The notes under the pieces were generated by a model that saw only the letters and a program-made list of their open reading frames with translations, was not told the DNA's origin and searched no databases. From NCBI GenBank assembly GCA_964344155.1, contig CAYFMG010000007.1, positions 1 to 61,364 of the forward strand: a DNA stretch of 61,364 nt, given 5' to 3'. This document shows, in pieces, positions 28,560 to 39,993 of this stretch; positions within the stretch are counted from its first letter, which is position 1, and the number at the start of each line of letters is the position of its first letter. Made by a program: the position numbers and the translations under genes. Source of the DNA: UBA6164 sp964344155 (GTDB lineage Bacteria; Patescibacteriota; Gracilibacteria; BD1-5; UBA6164).

Positions 28560-30230
28560 ATGAAGAAATTACTTTTAATTATTTTTGTGATATTTTTAAT
28601 ATTATATTATAAAGAAAATATAATAAATAGTTATAAAATAACTAAAGAAGTAAAAAAACAAAATAATGTAGAAAATAAAATTAATAGTATTATTAATAAT
28701 AAGGAAATAGAAGAAAAAGAAAGTATTGAGGATATTATTAAAATAAAAAATATAAAATTTTTATCTAATAATTTATCAAGTATAAATTGTTATATAAAAA
28801 ATGTTGAAGTAGAAGTTGAAAATATTTCTAAGAAAAATATTAAGCAAGTAGTTTTATGAATAAGATTTGATAAAAAAATATGATCTAAAAATAATAATAT
28901 TTATTATTCTATAAGTGGGTATGATATAATAAGTTGAAAAAGTAAAGTAATTAGAAATAAAGAAACACCAAATTGTGAATATAATACAGATAAAACAATT
29001 GTAGTAGAAAAAAATATTGAAAAAGAGGTAAATGATTTACTTAGAGATGTGATTTCAGATTTAAATCTAGAAACAAAGGATGAAATGTTTAGAGAAGATG
29101 AAACAATTATTAATAGAGAGTTAAGTATTTGAGAATTATTTGTCTACAAAGTTGTATTTGATGATAAAATAGTTATTACTAAAGAAAATTATATAAAATA
29201 TGGTAATATAATTACAAAAAATTATAGGGACCAAAATGATACAATGAAAATATTACTAGAAAAACCAAATAGGTATTATTCAAAAGATGCTTCAAATATT
29301 TATTATAAGGATAGTAAAATTAAATGAGCTGATATAGAAACATTTGAAATATTAAGTGAAGATTATTCTAAGGATAAAAATAATCTATATTATAGAGGGA
29401 GGGGATATAAATGAGTAGATGCAAAAACATTTGAATTATTAGGTATAGAACATTTTAAAGATAAAAATAATGCTTATTATAAGGGGCAGAGAATAGAATG
29501 AGCAGATGCAAAAACATTTGAACATTTAGAATGAGATTATTCTAAGGATAAAAATAATATTTATTATCTTTATACTAAAATAGAATGAGTAGATATGGAT
29601 ACATTTAAAGTAATTGATAAATATTACTCTAAGGATAAAAATAATATTTATTTTAGGGATTATCTTAGAGAGTGAGTAGATATTGAAACATTTGAACTAA
29701 TAGAATGAGATTATTATAAAGATAAAAATAATATTTATTATTATTGGATGAAAATATCAGCAGATAAAAATACATTTGAGGTGTTAGGGAAACATTATTC
29801 AAAAGATAAAGATAATATTTTCTATATGACATCTAAACTAAAATGAATAGATATAGAAACATTTGAAATACTAGCAGAGTATTATTCAAAAGATAAAGAT
29901 AATATTTATTATACACACAAAATAATAGAATGAGTAGATATAGAGACATTTGAAATTATTGATAAACTTTATCCAGAAGATATAAATAATATATATATTT
30001 CATGAGAAATATTGTCTAAACAATATATAAAACATAATTATGATATGATAAAATATTATTCAAATAACTTTAATACTTATCAATTTTTAGGTAATGTAAA
30101 ATGATCTGATAAAGAAACATTTGAAATATTAGATGAATACTACTCAAAAGATAAAAAATTTATTTATTATTGATGAAATATAATTAGTTGAGCTGATCCA
30201 AAAACATTTGAGATAATAAATGAAAAATAG
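28560..30230 (+). CDS. large DKNYY-repeat protein with N-terminal membrane anchor
   Basis: The 556-residue protein begins with a hydrophobic signal or anchor (LLLIIFVIFLILYY). It then has a charged helical linker (to about residue 90), an unrecognised middle domain, and from about residue 230 roughly ten repeats of about 30 residues. A typical unit is YYSKDKNNIYYLYTKIEGVD followed by DTFKVID. These match the Pfam DKNYY family. Repeats alternate GVD and GAD with Gly as TGA, and the DNA repeats are similar, suggesting recent duplication. It is likely extracytoplasmic; function is unknown. A related smaller protein lies at 13820-14449. Confidence 0.78.
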
Positions 30231-30232
30231 TC

Positions 30233-30260
30233 TTGACATTTTTAAAAAAATACATACAAT
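30233..30260 (+). promoter_or_regulatory. promoter for the leader RNA or helicase
   Basis: TTGACA (30233), 16 bases, TACAAT (30255). Confidence 0.65.
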
Positions 30261-30266
30261 CCTGAC

Positions 30267-30420
30267 ATCAAAAAAATAAAAGGTTCCAAAAGCTCATGAT
30301 ATAAGAGGCATATGAGTAGAGAACTTATATGGCGGAAAATAAACTATTTATATTATTTACTTTTGGAAGTTCTCACAAAAAATAAGAACTTGCATTAAAT
30401 GCTGTTGTTCTTATTTTTTT
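30267..30420 (+). ncRNA. leader RNA or small RNA with attenuator upstream of the DEAD-box gene
   Basis: The transcript from the promoter would contain a long-range stem TTCCAAAAG (30284) with CTTTTGGAA (30359). It ends in a terminator, AAATAAGAAC...GTTCTTATTTTTTT (30380-30420), 26 bases before the helicase ATG. No ORF is present. It could be an independent RNA or, as for some cold-shock helicases, a 5' leader with an attenuator. Confidence 0.5.
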
Positions 30421-30446
30421 GTGTTTTAATATATAATATATTTAAT

Positions 30447-32210
30447 ATGTCAGATACAATAGATAAAAAAATAGATGCTTGAGATACTAATGATAAAGTA
30501 AAATTTAGTGATTTAGGTATATCAGATGCTATGCTTAAAAAAATAGAAAAAAAAGGATATGAGTATCCAAGTGCAGTACAAGCAGGAGTAATACCATTAT
30601 TATTAAATGGTGATAAAGATATAATTGGGCAAGCTCAAACAGGTACAGGTAAAACTGCAAGTTTTTGAATACCAATTTTGGAAAGACTAGATAAAAAAGC
30701 TGAAGGAATACAAGCAATGATTCTAGCTCCAACTAGGGAATTAGCCATACAGGTAGCAGATGAAATAAAATCATTTGCTGACTCTGGGGTTAGAATACAA
30801 TTATTATATGGAGGACAAAGTGTTAGAGAAGAATTAATGTGATTAAAAAGATGACCACAAATAGTTGTTGGGACACCAGGTAGAGTTATAGATCACCTAT
30901 CAAAGAAAAAATCTCTAAAAATAGATAAAATAAAATACTTTGTTTTAGATGAAGCAGATGAAATGTTAAACATAGGTTTCAAAGAAGAAATAGAACAAAT
31001 TATAGAATATACACCAGTTGATAAAAAAGTACTATTATTCTCAGCAACAATGCCAAGAGGAATAAAGGATATAGTACACAAATATATAAAAGATCATGAC
31101 AAAGTAACAATTGAAAGAAAAGAATTAACAAATTCTAATATCGAACAAAAATGTTATAAAGTGAAGGAATTTGATAAATTTGAAGCTCTATGTAGAGTGA
31201 TAGAAGTAGAGTTTGATTTTTACGGAATACTATTTTGTAAAACAAAAATAGATGTAGATGAAGTAGCTGCTAAACTAATGAATAGAGGTTATAAAGTAGA
31301 ATGAATTCACTGAGATATAGATCAAAAAATAAGAGAAAAAACTCTTGCTAGATTTAAAAACTGAGCTATAAAAATACTTGTAGCAACAGATGTAGCAGCA
31401 AGAGGTATAGATGTAAATAATTTAACACATGTAGTTAACTACTCTCTACCAGATAATCCAGAAACATATACACATAGAATCTGAAGAACATGAAGAGCAG
31501 GTAATAAATGAGAAGCGATATCTTTTGTATCAAGAAAAGATTCAAGAATGTTATCATGGATAGAAAGAACAATCAAATCAAAAATAAAAGTAGAAAAATT
31601 ACCAGAAGTACCAGAAGTAATAGAGTTTAAGAAAAAAAGATTAATAGACAATACAAAAGAACTATTAGAAAATACTGAAGAGTTAAACTATGTAGATTTA
31701 GCTAAAGACTTATTAGAATTAGATCATGCTCCAGAAGAAATTCTAGCAGCAGTATTAAAAGAATGATACGGTAAAGAATTTTGTTCAACTCATTACAGTG
31801 AATTAAAACCTGAAAATTTTTCAAATACTAGAGATAGAGGAGAAAGAGGATATAGTTGAGTAGCAGGAGAAAGAAGATTATTTGTAGCTAGAGGTAAATT
31901 AGACTGATTTACACCTGGAGGTTTGATTCAGTTTATAGAAAAAGAAAGTGATACAAAACTAGGAGATATTTGAAACATAGATATTATGAGAGAATTTTCT
32001 TTTATAAATCTAAAAGATGAAGATGCTGATTTTGTACTTAAATTTTTCAAAAAACAAAACTCAAGAAAACCATTAATTGTTGAAGCAAAACAAAAAGATG
32101 GATGAGGATCAAGAAGAGGGTGAGGATTTAGATGAGGTGGAAATAGAGGATGATTTAGAGGATGAAGAAATTCTGGTGGAAATAGAGGGTGAAATAGATG
32201 AAAAAGATAA
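30447..32210 (+). CDS. DEAD-box RNA helicase with Gly/Arg-rich tail
   Basis: The 587-residue protein has all DEAD-box motifs: AQTGTGKTASFG (I), PTRELAIQ (Ia), GTPGRV, VLDEADEML (II), SATMP (III), HGDIDQKIRE, ATDVAARGIDV, and HRIGRTGRAG (VI). A C-terminal domain of the DbpA/CsdA RNA-binding type follows (LFVARGKLDGFTPGGLIQFI), then a tail of GGGxRGG repeats in which most glycines are TGA. It unwinds RNA, likely in ribosome assembly or cold response. The start is ATG 30447, preceded by A/T-rich sequence. A standard-code reading would cut this gene into many pieces. Confidence 0.93.
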
Positions 32211-32240
32211 TATAGTTTTTAAACTATATTATCTTTTTTT
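32201..32240. terminator. bidirectional terminator
   Basis: AAAAAGATAATATAGTTT-TT-AAACTATATTATCTTTTT is a perfect hairpin between convergent genes. Confidence 0.9.
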
Positions 32241-33846
32241 ATCTAGACTCTACTTCTATAATTATATTATCAGTAAGTTTTGATATTCTATCTACAAAAA
32301 ATGGTCTTACATCTATAACTACATCACTTATTTTTTTGTTGTTTATAAGTATTTTTTGAGCTTTTTCCTTTTCCATTCAGGAAATACTATATTTTAATTT
32401 TTGTATATAGTTACTTTCTTTGTTAGAAAAATTATGTATATAAAAAGCTTCTACTTGAGCTGTTGCTTTTATCTCTAGTGGTTCAGTACTTTTGGAAATA
32501 ACATTTGAAATAATCAGAGATTGATCATTAACAAATAAAAGTTTTTCTATATTTTTTAATATATTTCATTTAATACTACTTGATAGTTTGTTCAAAACTT
32601 TTTGAGTATTATAAGTATAACTTGTTATTTTTACGCTACCTGATAAACTAAAATTTTGCAAATCAGTATTTGGTTTCAGTTTATCAAATCATTCAATATT
32701 TAGCTCACTATATTCTAGTATATCATCTACTCATAATATTTGATATGTTATGTTATTTCTTTGATTATCTTCTTTTACTTGTTTTTTTAGAGAGTTTAGA
32801 GCTTTTTGCTTCAAGTTAGCTTTCATTATATTTGCAGCATTTTCTATATCTTTTTTTGTTACTTGTTTTGTGTAAGTATTTGTTGCTCATTTTATTTCTC
32901 ATTTTGTTTTTGCATATATTTTATCTTGGCTTGTTTTTAATCAAGGTAAAGTTAGAAAAACTCAATCTCATATATTAGCATTATCTAGAGTTAGATCTCA
33001 ATTTGTATCATATATTCTAGATGTTATATATATATCTTTTTTTCATGGGATAAGAGCTCAAGTTGATGAAACTGTTGCTCTAGGAATTTTTATTTCAGTA
33101 TCACTAGAAAAAAGTATTCATGAATCTGTTTGTAGTCTAGTGTTTTTTAGTAGTTCTATATTTTCGTTTAATTCATTATAAAAAGTAACTTTTCATTTGG
33201 CCCTTTTTATAGTATCTATATTTATTCAAGTTGTTCAAAATGTCTTACTTAAACTAACTGTTTTTGTGATTTTGTTTAACTCTATTATGTTATTTGTTGT
33301 TATTTCGTCTTTTTCAGTTTCTCTAAAAACAAAATTTAGAGCTCTATTTTTTATAGTAATTTCAGGAGTTATATGTATATATGTTTTGTTTACAGCGAAG
33401 TAAAAAATAAAAATAAATAAAAAAACAGATAATATTAATCATAAAAGAAAAAATCAAATCTTTGAGTTATTTACTTGATTCTTTTTTTGGTATTCATATA
33501 CAATATCAGGAGTTTTATTTGTAAAAAATGCTCCAGCTTCAGCTATATAACGCTTGATTATATATTTAAAATATTCAAAAAAAGTATAATTGTATTCTAG
33601 TAAATCTTCATCTCAAATCTCAGAGTATTTTATTCATAGTTTTTTTCATATCTTTTTTGCTGTTTTATCACTAGTTATTATTATCAAATCTTTTTTTGCT
33701 GCTTTATTTTTTAGGATTCTGAGAGAAGTAGAGCTATGAAGAATTGGATGTCCAAAAGGGAAATCCAAAACAATCTCTTTTTTCTTACAATTATTTATTT
33801 TTATTATTATATCAATAATAGAATCTTTTTTGTTTATTTTTATCAT
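32239..33846 (-). CDS. membrane-anchored hypothetical protein (baseplate-J-like beta domain)
   Basis: This is a 535-residue protein. The N-terminal 150 residues are cytoplasmic (IVLDFPFGHPILHSSTSLR, LIIITSDKTAKKIG). One membrane helix follows (FFLLGLILSVFLFIFIFYFA), then a large outside region beginning VNKTYIHITPEITIKNRALN, with TKRAKGKVTFYNE-like and SDTEIKIPRATVSSTGALIP segments. The latter resemble the baseplate J/gp47-type beta domain found in CPR membrane proteins. That resemblance is weak. Probable role: cell-envelope protein of unknown function. Many glycines are TGA. Confidence 0.65.
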
Positions 33847-33970
33847 ATATTTTATTATTTTTAATCTGTTATTAGAATAACAAAAATATTAAAAAAAACA
33901 ATATTTCTTTACAAAAAAAATGTTATAAATAAAATGGGGGTAAATATAAACTAAAAATAACTATTTTAAA

Positions 33971-35362
33971 GTGGAAAATATAAAAAAGATTATTGATTTG
34001 ATAGATTCAGCAATTAAGGAAGATGCTGAGATAAATATAATGTGATGAGAAATTATTTCTGACTGATTTGATGAAAAAGTGGATCATTATAGATGACTTA
34101 TAAATAATTCAAAAGATTGGTTAACAGATTATCAACAAAAATTATCGCAAGAATATAATATAACATGATTAAAAATAAAATATACAAATGCATCATGATA
34201 TTTTATAGAAGTTCCTAAAAGTCAGATTTCAAAAGTAGGAGATAGTTTTGTTCATAAACAAACTTTGGTAAATGCTTCTAGATACATTACTTCAGAACTA
34301 AAAACTTTTGAAGAAGAAATATTGCAAGCTGAATGAAAAAAAGCGAGTAGAGAGTATGATTTATTTTTAGAAATTAGATTAAAAATACTTGAGAGTTTTA
34401 ATGAGATAAAAGAAATAAGTGATAAAACAGCTTTTATAGATTTTAGTTCATCTATGTGAGAAGTAGCTTATTTGAATAATTATGTAAAACCAGAAGTAGA
34501 CAAAAAGTATGATTTTAATGTGTTATAATGAAGGCATCCAGTTATAGAACAAACAGAAAAAGATTTCATAAGTAATGATTTAGATCTATCTAAGAAAAAA
34601 TATGTTCATATAATTACTGGACCAAATATGGGTTGAAAATCAACTTTTTTGAGACAAAATGCTTTGATTTTACTATTAGCTCATATTGGTAGTTTTGTTC
34701 CAGCTAAAAAAGCAAAGTTACCACTTACTGATAGAATATTTTCTAGGATATGAGCAAATGATAACTTGTTTTTAGGTCAATCTACATTTATGGTAGAGAT
34801 GCAGGAGGTAGCTAATATATTAAATAACTCAACAGAAAAATCATTTGTTATAATAGATGAGGTTGGTAGAGGTACTTCTACTTATGATGGTATGAGTTTA
34901 GCTTGGGCTATATTAAAAGAAAATCATGATAATATAAAAGCAAAAACTCTGTTTGCTACTCATTATCATGAATTAATAGATGAATCAAAAAATCTTAAAT
35001 GAGTAGAAAACTTTTCAGTATCAGTATGAGAACAAGATGATAACTTAATATTTTTAAGGAAGATAATTAAGTGATGAATTAAAAAATCATTTTGATTACA
35101 AGTTGCAAAACTTGCATGATTGTCTAACTGGACTATAACAGAAGCTAAAAAAATGTTAAAAATGTTGGAGTTAGAACATAGTAATGTTTGATGAATTCAA
35201 ATGTCACTCTGAGCAGATATAGAACCTGAAGTAAAAATAATAGAAAAAGAGGTAAAATGTGTAAGTCTAGTAGAACAAGAGTTAGAAAATATTGATGTAA
35301 ATAATTTAACACCAATGGACGCTTTAAATAAAATAAATGAATTAAAATGAAAAATAAAATAA
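33971..35362 (+). pseudogene. mutS: mutS remnant: N-terminus missing and in-frame TAA
   Basis: The frame begins around GTG 33971 within the MutS clamp and lever region (NITGLKIKYTNASGYFIEVP). It hits TAA at 34526-34528 and resumes in frame as GRHPVIEQTEKDF. The ATPase domain follows: Walker A GPNMGGKST, then LFLGQSTFMVEMQEVANIL, FVIIDEVGRGTSTYDGMSLA and LFATHYHEL. Normal MutS has Glu before GRHPV, so GAA to TAA explains the stop. The mismatch-recognition domain and connector, about 380 residues, are absent, and the sequence upstream is non-coding. This is a decayed mismatch-repair gene, or just possibly a short MutS-like ATPase starting after the stop. It overlaps the next gene's start. Confidence 0.8.
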
Positions 35363-36441
35363 TAATAATGCATGATACTTTTTTGTATAAGTGATGAGGA
35401 GAGAGGCTTATTCTAATGATGGCAAAAGCTCTTAAATCTGATTTAGCATCATGATTTTTTAGTAAGTGAAGTTTTGATTTAAGAAAAGAGTGATTTGAGT
35501 GAGAAATGATAAGTGTATCAAGTGAGATATTTAGAAAATGATTCAGGCATATAAAATTAAAATTAGCATTTTTGTTTAAAACAAAATTCTTGAGAGACTA
35601 TGATACTGTTATATTTTCTTGAGATTCAATAAGTGCTGTTAGGAACTGTTCAGCTAATACTAAAAAAATATATTATTGTCATACTCCACCTAGATATTTA
35701 TATGATTTAAGAGAGTCTTACTTACAAAAAGTACCATTTATATTAAAACCTATTTTTAATATATTATCATATATTTTTAGGAAAATGTATGAGTCTGATA
35801 TAACAAAAATGGATTTAATTTTAACTAATTCAATAAATACTCAAAAAAGAATTAAATCATTTTTATGACTTAAATCTATAGTTTTGTATCCTCCTGTTAA
35901 TTTGGAAGAGTTTAAGTTTAAATCTCAAAAAGACTATTATCTATCATTTGCTAGATTAAGTGATGCAAAAAGAGTTGATAAAATAGTAGAGGCTTTTACA
36001 AAAATGCCTAACAAAAAACTAGTTGTTATATATTGAGAAAATGATCCAGCTTTACAAAAAATATTTAATTTAGCAAAGTGATTTGATAATATAGAATTTA
36101 AAACACTTCCATGAAACATATGATTTACAGATTATGTATGAGAATGTATAGCTAGTATTTATATACCAGTTGATGAAGATTTTTGAATGAGCCCTGTTGA
36201 ATCAATGTCAGCCTGAAAACCTGTTTTATGAGTAAATGAATGATGATTAAAAGAATCAATAATAGATAAAAAGACCTGAGTACTTATTCCTGAGTGAGCT
36301 TCAGTAGATGATATAATAAATTCTGTTAATTATTTAACTCCAGAGAAAAGTTTGGAGATGAAAGAAGATTGTGAGAAAAGAGCCAAGGACTTCAGTCTTT
36401 GAGAATTTGAAAAGAAATTAAGAAAAAATATTTTGGGTTAA
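35347..36441 (+). CDS. GT4-family glycosyltransferase
   Basis: A 364-residue protein has a GT-B fold. The N-terminal domain starts MKNKIIIMHDTFLYKGGGER, the acceptor-side GGGER loop. The C-terminal nucleotide-sugar domain has LSFARLSDAKRVDKIVEAF, ASIYIPVDEDFGMSPVESMS (the EDFG-x7-E motif) and AGKPVLGVNEGGLKE. It probably adds sugars to a surface polysaccharide. ATG 35347 overlaps the mutS remnant by 16 bases; an ATG at 35368 is the alternative. TGA is used for many conserved glycines. Confidence 0.88.
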
Positions 36442-36477
36442 AAAAAGATATAATTTCTAAAAATTATATCTTTTTTT
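36441..36477. terminator. bidirectional terminator
   Basis: AAAAAAGATATAATTT-CTA-AAAATTATATCTTTTTTT between convergent genes. Confidence 0.88.
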
Positions 36478-36495
36478 GTTTTTTTCTAAACTTAA

Positions 36496-36846
36496 TTATC
36501 CTATTTCATTAATAGCTTCTTGTTCAGTTTCAACAGTTGGGATAATTGTAGTAATACCAACTAATTCTAAAATACCTTTAACACCTTCATTACAGTTAGT
36601 GATATACATCTTTCTATCATTATCTTCGATATTTGAGAAAACATCAGCAATATAACCAATAGATTTAGAATTAAGATATTTTAACCCAGATAAGTTAAAA
36701 ATAATATCTTTTCCAGAGAAATCTCCGATTTGGTCATAGATAGATTTAAATGTTTTATCAGCATTTGTTTCATCTAATTCACCAGTAAATTCAAAAATAA
36801 ATGTAGAATTTTGTTCTTTTTTATTTACTTCTATTAAAGTTTCCAT
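36496..36846 (-). CDS. STAS-domain protein (anti-sigma factor antagonist type)
   Basis: The 116-residue protein is a single STAS domain. It has FIFEFTGELDETNADKTF, IIFNLSGLKYLNSKSIGYIA with the Ser in NSKSIG at the usual phosphorylation site, and VKGILELVGITTIIP. SpoIIAA-like STAS proteins bind anti-sigma kinases in partner switching. All ten glycines are GGN with no TGA, so it is likely strongly expressed. The orphan GHKL ATPase at 12275 is a possible partner. No Shine-Dalgarno is seen. Confidence 0.85.
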   Translation of the reverse strand: METLIEVNKKEQNSTFIFEFTGELDETNADKTFKSIYDQIGDFSGKDIIFNLSGLKYLNSKSIGYIADVFSNIEDNDRKMYITNCNEGVKGILELVGITTIIPTVETEQEAINEIG

Positions 36847-36939
36847 AAAATTGTAAAAAATTAAGTTTTAAATACATAACTTAATTATATCTCAAAAGAG
36901 AAATTTTAGCAAATTTTTTATACTATTTTTTTTAAAATT

Positions 36940-37335
36940 ATGAAATATAAATATACAATAGATAATATGTCATCTCTAGATTTAGAGATAAATAAGCCAT
37001 GTCTTATATTTTTGAAATGAGATTTATGAGCATGAAAAACCACTATATCAAAATACATTATAAATGATTTACTCTGAAAAAAAGTAGAAGTAACATCCCC
37101 AACATATACTTATTATAATAAATATGATGATGTATTTCACTTTGATTTGTATAGATTAAAAGATTATGATGAATTCTTTGCTATATGAGGAGAAGATATT
37201 CTAGATAATAATAATTGAATTATTATTGTTGAGTGGTCAGAACTACTAGAAAAATATTATTCACCAGATATAGAAATAAAACTAAAAAAGACAGATAATG
37301 AAAATCAAAGAGAAATAGATATTAGTTATAACTAA
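36940..37335 (+). CDS. tsaE: tRNA t6A threonylcarbamoylation ATPase
   Basis: The 131-residue protein has the TsaE pattern: P-loop GDLGAGKTTISKYI, then VTSPTYTYYNKYDDVFHFDL, YRL, and IIIVEWSELLEKYY. TsaE is the ATPase that supports TsaB-TsaD in making t6A at position 37 of ANN-decoding tRNAs. The P-loop glycines include TGA. It is convergent with the sugar transferase gene, three bases apart. Confidence 0.92.
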
Positions 37336-37338
37336 TAT

Positions 37339-38811
37339 CTATTTTCTTTTTAATATAACACTAAAAGTCTTAAGTATTATCTTTAAATCAAGAATAAAGT
37401 CCCAATTTTCGATGTAGAATATATCAAGCTCAGCTTCTTTCTTAAAATCATTATTTTCTCTACCATTAACCTGAGCCATTCATGTAATACCAGGTTTTAT
37501 GGTTAAAAGCCTCTTTTGTTCCAAACTATATTTTTTAACCTCCCTTGGTTGATGTGGCCTAGGACCAACCAAACTCATATTTCATATAACCAAATTAAAA
37601 AATTGAGGTAACTCATCTATAGAGTATTTTTCTATAAAAGTTCATATCTTTGTTTTTCTAGGGTCATTTTTTATTTTGTATAAAGGACCACTTCTAGAGG
37701 AATTTTTTGCTATTAATTCTTTTTCATACTTCAAAGCCTTATCTTTTTTATTTTTTATATTATAAGCATCCTTTACACAAAATTCCCATTTCATATACCT
37801 AAACTTATATAAGTTGAATTTTTTTCAGTTTTGTCAGATTCTTTTGTTTTTGTAAATGATAGGTCCTCTGGGGTCTTCTATTTTGATCATAATAGCAACT
37901 ATCAAAAAAACAGGAGAAAAAATAATTAAACCAAAAACTCAAGCAAAAAAATCAAAAATTCTTTTTATTATTTTTCACCAATTATCCAAAGGTGTATTTT
38001 TTATTTCTATAACAGGGATATTGTTAATAAGAGATAGAGTAGTATTAGTCTTTGTTATATCAAAAGAGTTTGTTATGTATCTATATCTTATTCAAAAAAT
38101 TCTTGTTAACTCCCAAAGATTTAAAAGATCTTTTTTTCAAAAATCACTATCTATATATAAAACCTCATCACATTTCTTTTTTTCAAATAGTTTTTGTAGT
38201 TTCTCTATATCTCAGACATATTTAAGTCATTTTAATTTTTTATCTTTTGAATTTACATATCAAATTATGTCATAAATTCTAGAAACTCTTATATCTTTTA
38301 ATATACCACTTATTTTTTCTTTTTCTTTGTTATTTACTATAAGTAATTTTCTTTTAGCTAGTTTTCATTTTTTTAATAAATAGTACTCTAGGTTATTTAA
38401 TAAAATTCTTTCCAAAATAACAAGAGCAGTTCATATAACAAAAGTAAAAACAACAATCAACCTAGGAATTTCTACTTCATAAATCACTCATTTTCATAAA
38501 AATATAGCAACCAAGAAAAACAAAAGCCAATATATAGAATACCTAAGTATCTCTAAAAATTCTTTTACTTTAGATGATGTAATTTTAATAAAATATAGAG
38601 AATGCAAAGATAAAACTATTACATATAAAATACTTCAAAACAAGGCAAATTTTAATAATGCAAAATTGTCTATTGTTTGTACAGGTAAACTAAGTCCAGG
38701 AACCAAATCTGTAACTAACCTTATCTCTTTTGCAACAAAAAAGGATCCCAAAATAATTAAAAAATCAAGGGGTAGTTTTATAGCTCAAAAAACGATTTCA
38801 TGTCTTTTCAT
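37339..38811 (-). CDS. polyprenyl-phosphate sugar-1-phosphate transferase (WbaP/CpsE type)
   Basis: This 490-residue protein has four or five N-terminal membrane helices, then a CoA-binding-like domain, then the catalytic bacterial sugar transferase domain. Within the last, IKRIFDFFAGVFGLIIFSPV is the reentrant helix, GPIIYKNKRIGQNGKKFNLY is followed by KFRYM, and YSIDELPQFFNLVIGNMSLV leads to GPRP and KPGITGMAQVNGR. It transfers a sugar-1-phosphate to undecaprenyl phosphate, the first step of polysaccharide or glycoprotein glycan synthesis. It fits with the GT4 gene nearby. Confidence 0.92.
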
Positions 38812-38923
38812 TTTTTATAAAAAAACTATATAATATAACTCTATTTTATATTTTTCATTTTATATTGCAAATTTTGTATTTTTTTATATTATATACATAT
38901 ATATTTTTTATTAAAATAATAAT

Positions 38924-39973
38924 ATGTTTAAGAAAAAGAAAAATAGATCATCTTTTATAAAAAATACTTTTTGTGATGTATCTTTATTATACAAAAATTT
39001 AATTAATTGGAATCTTGCTAAAATCACGATTCTTCTTTGGTCTATAGTGTTATGATTTATAGCTATTATACCGTTTATTATAATATTTTTTATTTATAGT
39101 TTTTTCTCTGATATAGGTTTGTTAGCTCTAGTGAGCTCTTTATTATCAGGAGTATTATTACCTAGCTTTTTTGCTAATATATTACTTGTTTTGATAGTTT
39201 TTGTATATTTTATAGCTTTTTCCTACTCAAATTTTTTATTAGCAAGAGTTAATAATTCTTATCTAGACTGAAAAAAGGTAGAGATTAAGAAAAATGATTA
39301 TTTTGATTTTAAAAAGATTTTAACATTTTTTAATCTATCTTTGTTAAATATCGCATTATTTACTGTACCTGTGTTAGTATTTTTTCTGTTTATGTTTATT
39401 TTATTTATATCATCAGGTGATATAGATCAAATAAAAACAATGGTAAATACATCACCTTTTAATTATTTTTCTATACTTAGTCTTGTATTTTTAATAGTTA
39501 CTTTACTTTCTTTGCTTTATATATTTTATAGAGTAGTATTTTCTTATTTTGTATTAGCTGATTCAAAAAAATACAAAAAAACAAACAAAACAATATATTA
39601 TTTAAAAGAATCATTTAAAAAAACAAAATCATTTAAATCATTTTTGAGTTTCTTTTTAGTATTTTTTATATTTTTATTAATTCTTTCTCCTATAAACTAT
39701 ATATGAAAAGTTTTAGAAAATAACTGAGATATGTTAAATGATTATGTAGTTTATTCTAGTTTAAATGAATGACAAAAAGAATATATAACTTGAGAAAGAC
39801 TATACTATTACGAAGGTTTAAAAGCTGATTTTTGAAACCTAAGTAATGATGAGATAAACTCAGAAATAAACAAAAATTTTGTGTTATCAATATTGTTTAC
39901 TATATTTAGCTTTGTATTTTTACACTGACTTTTTGTAATGATTTTTTCTTCTTTTTATAAAAGAGAACTGTAA
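38924..39973 (+). CDS. polytopic membrane protein of unknown function
   Basis: The 349-residue protein has six or so hydrophobic segments (such as ILLWSIVLGFIAIIPFIIIF and LALVSSLLSGVLLPSFFANI) and an extracytoplasmic loop near the C-terminus (YITGERLYYYEGLKADFGNL). The pattern resembles DUF4013-like or YihY-like integral membrane proteins, but I cannot assign a family. It precedes ymdB by 20 bases and may be co-transcribed. Confidence 0.7.
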
Positions 39974-39993
39974 TTTATTTGTAATTAATTTAT

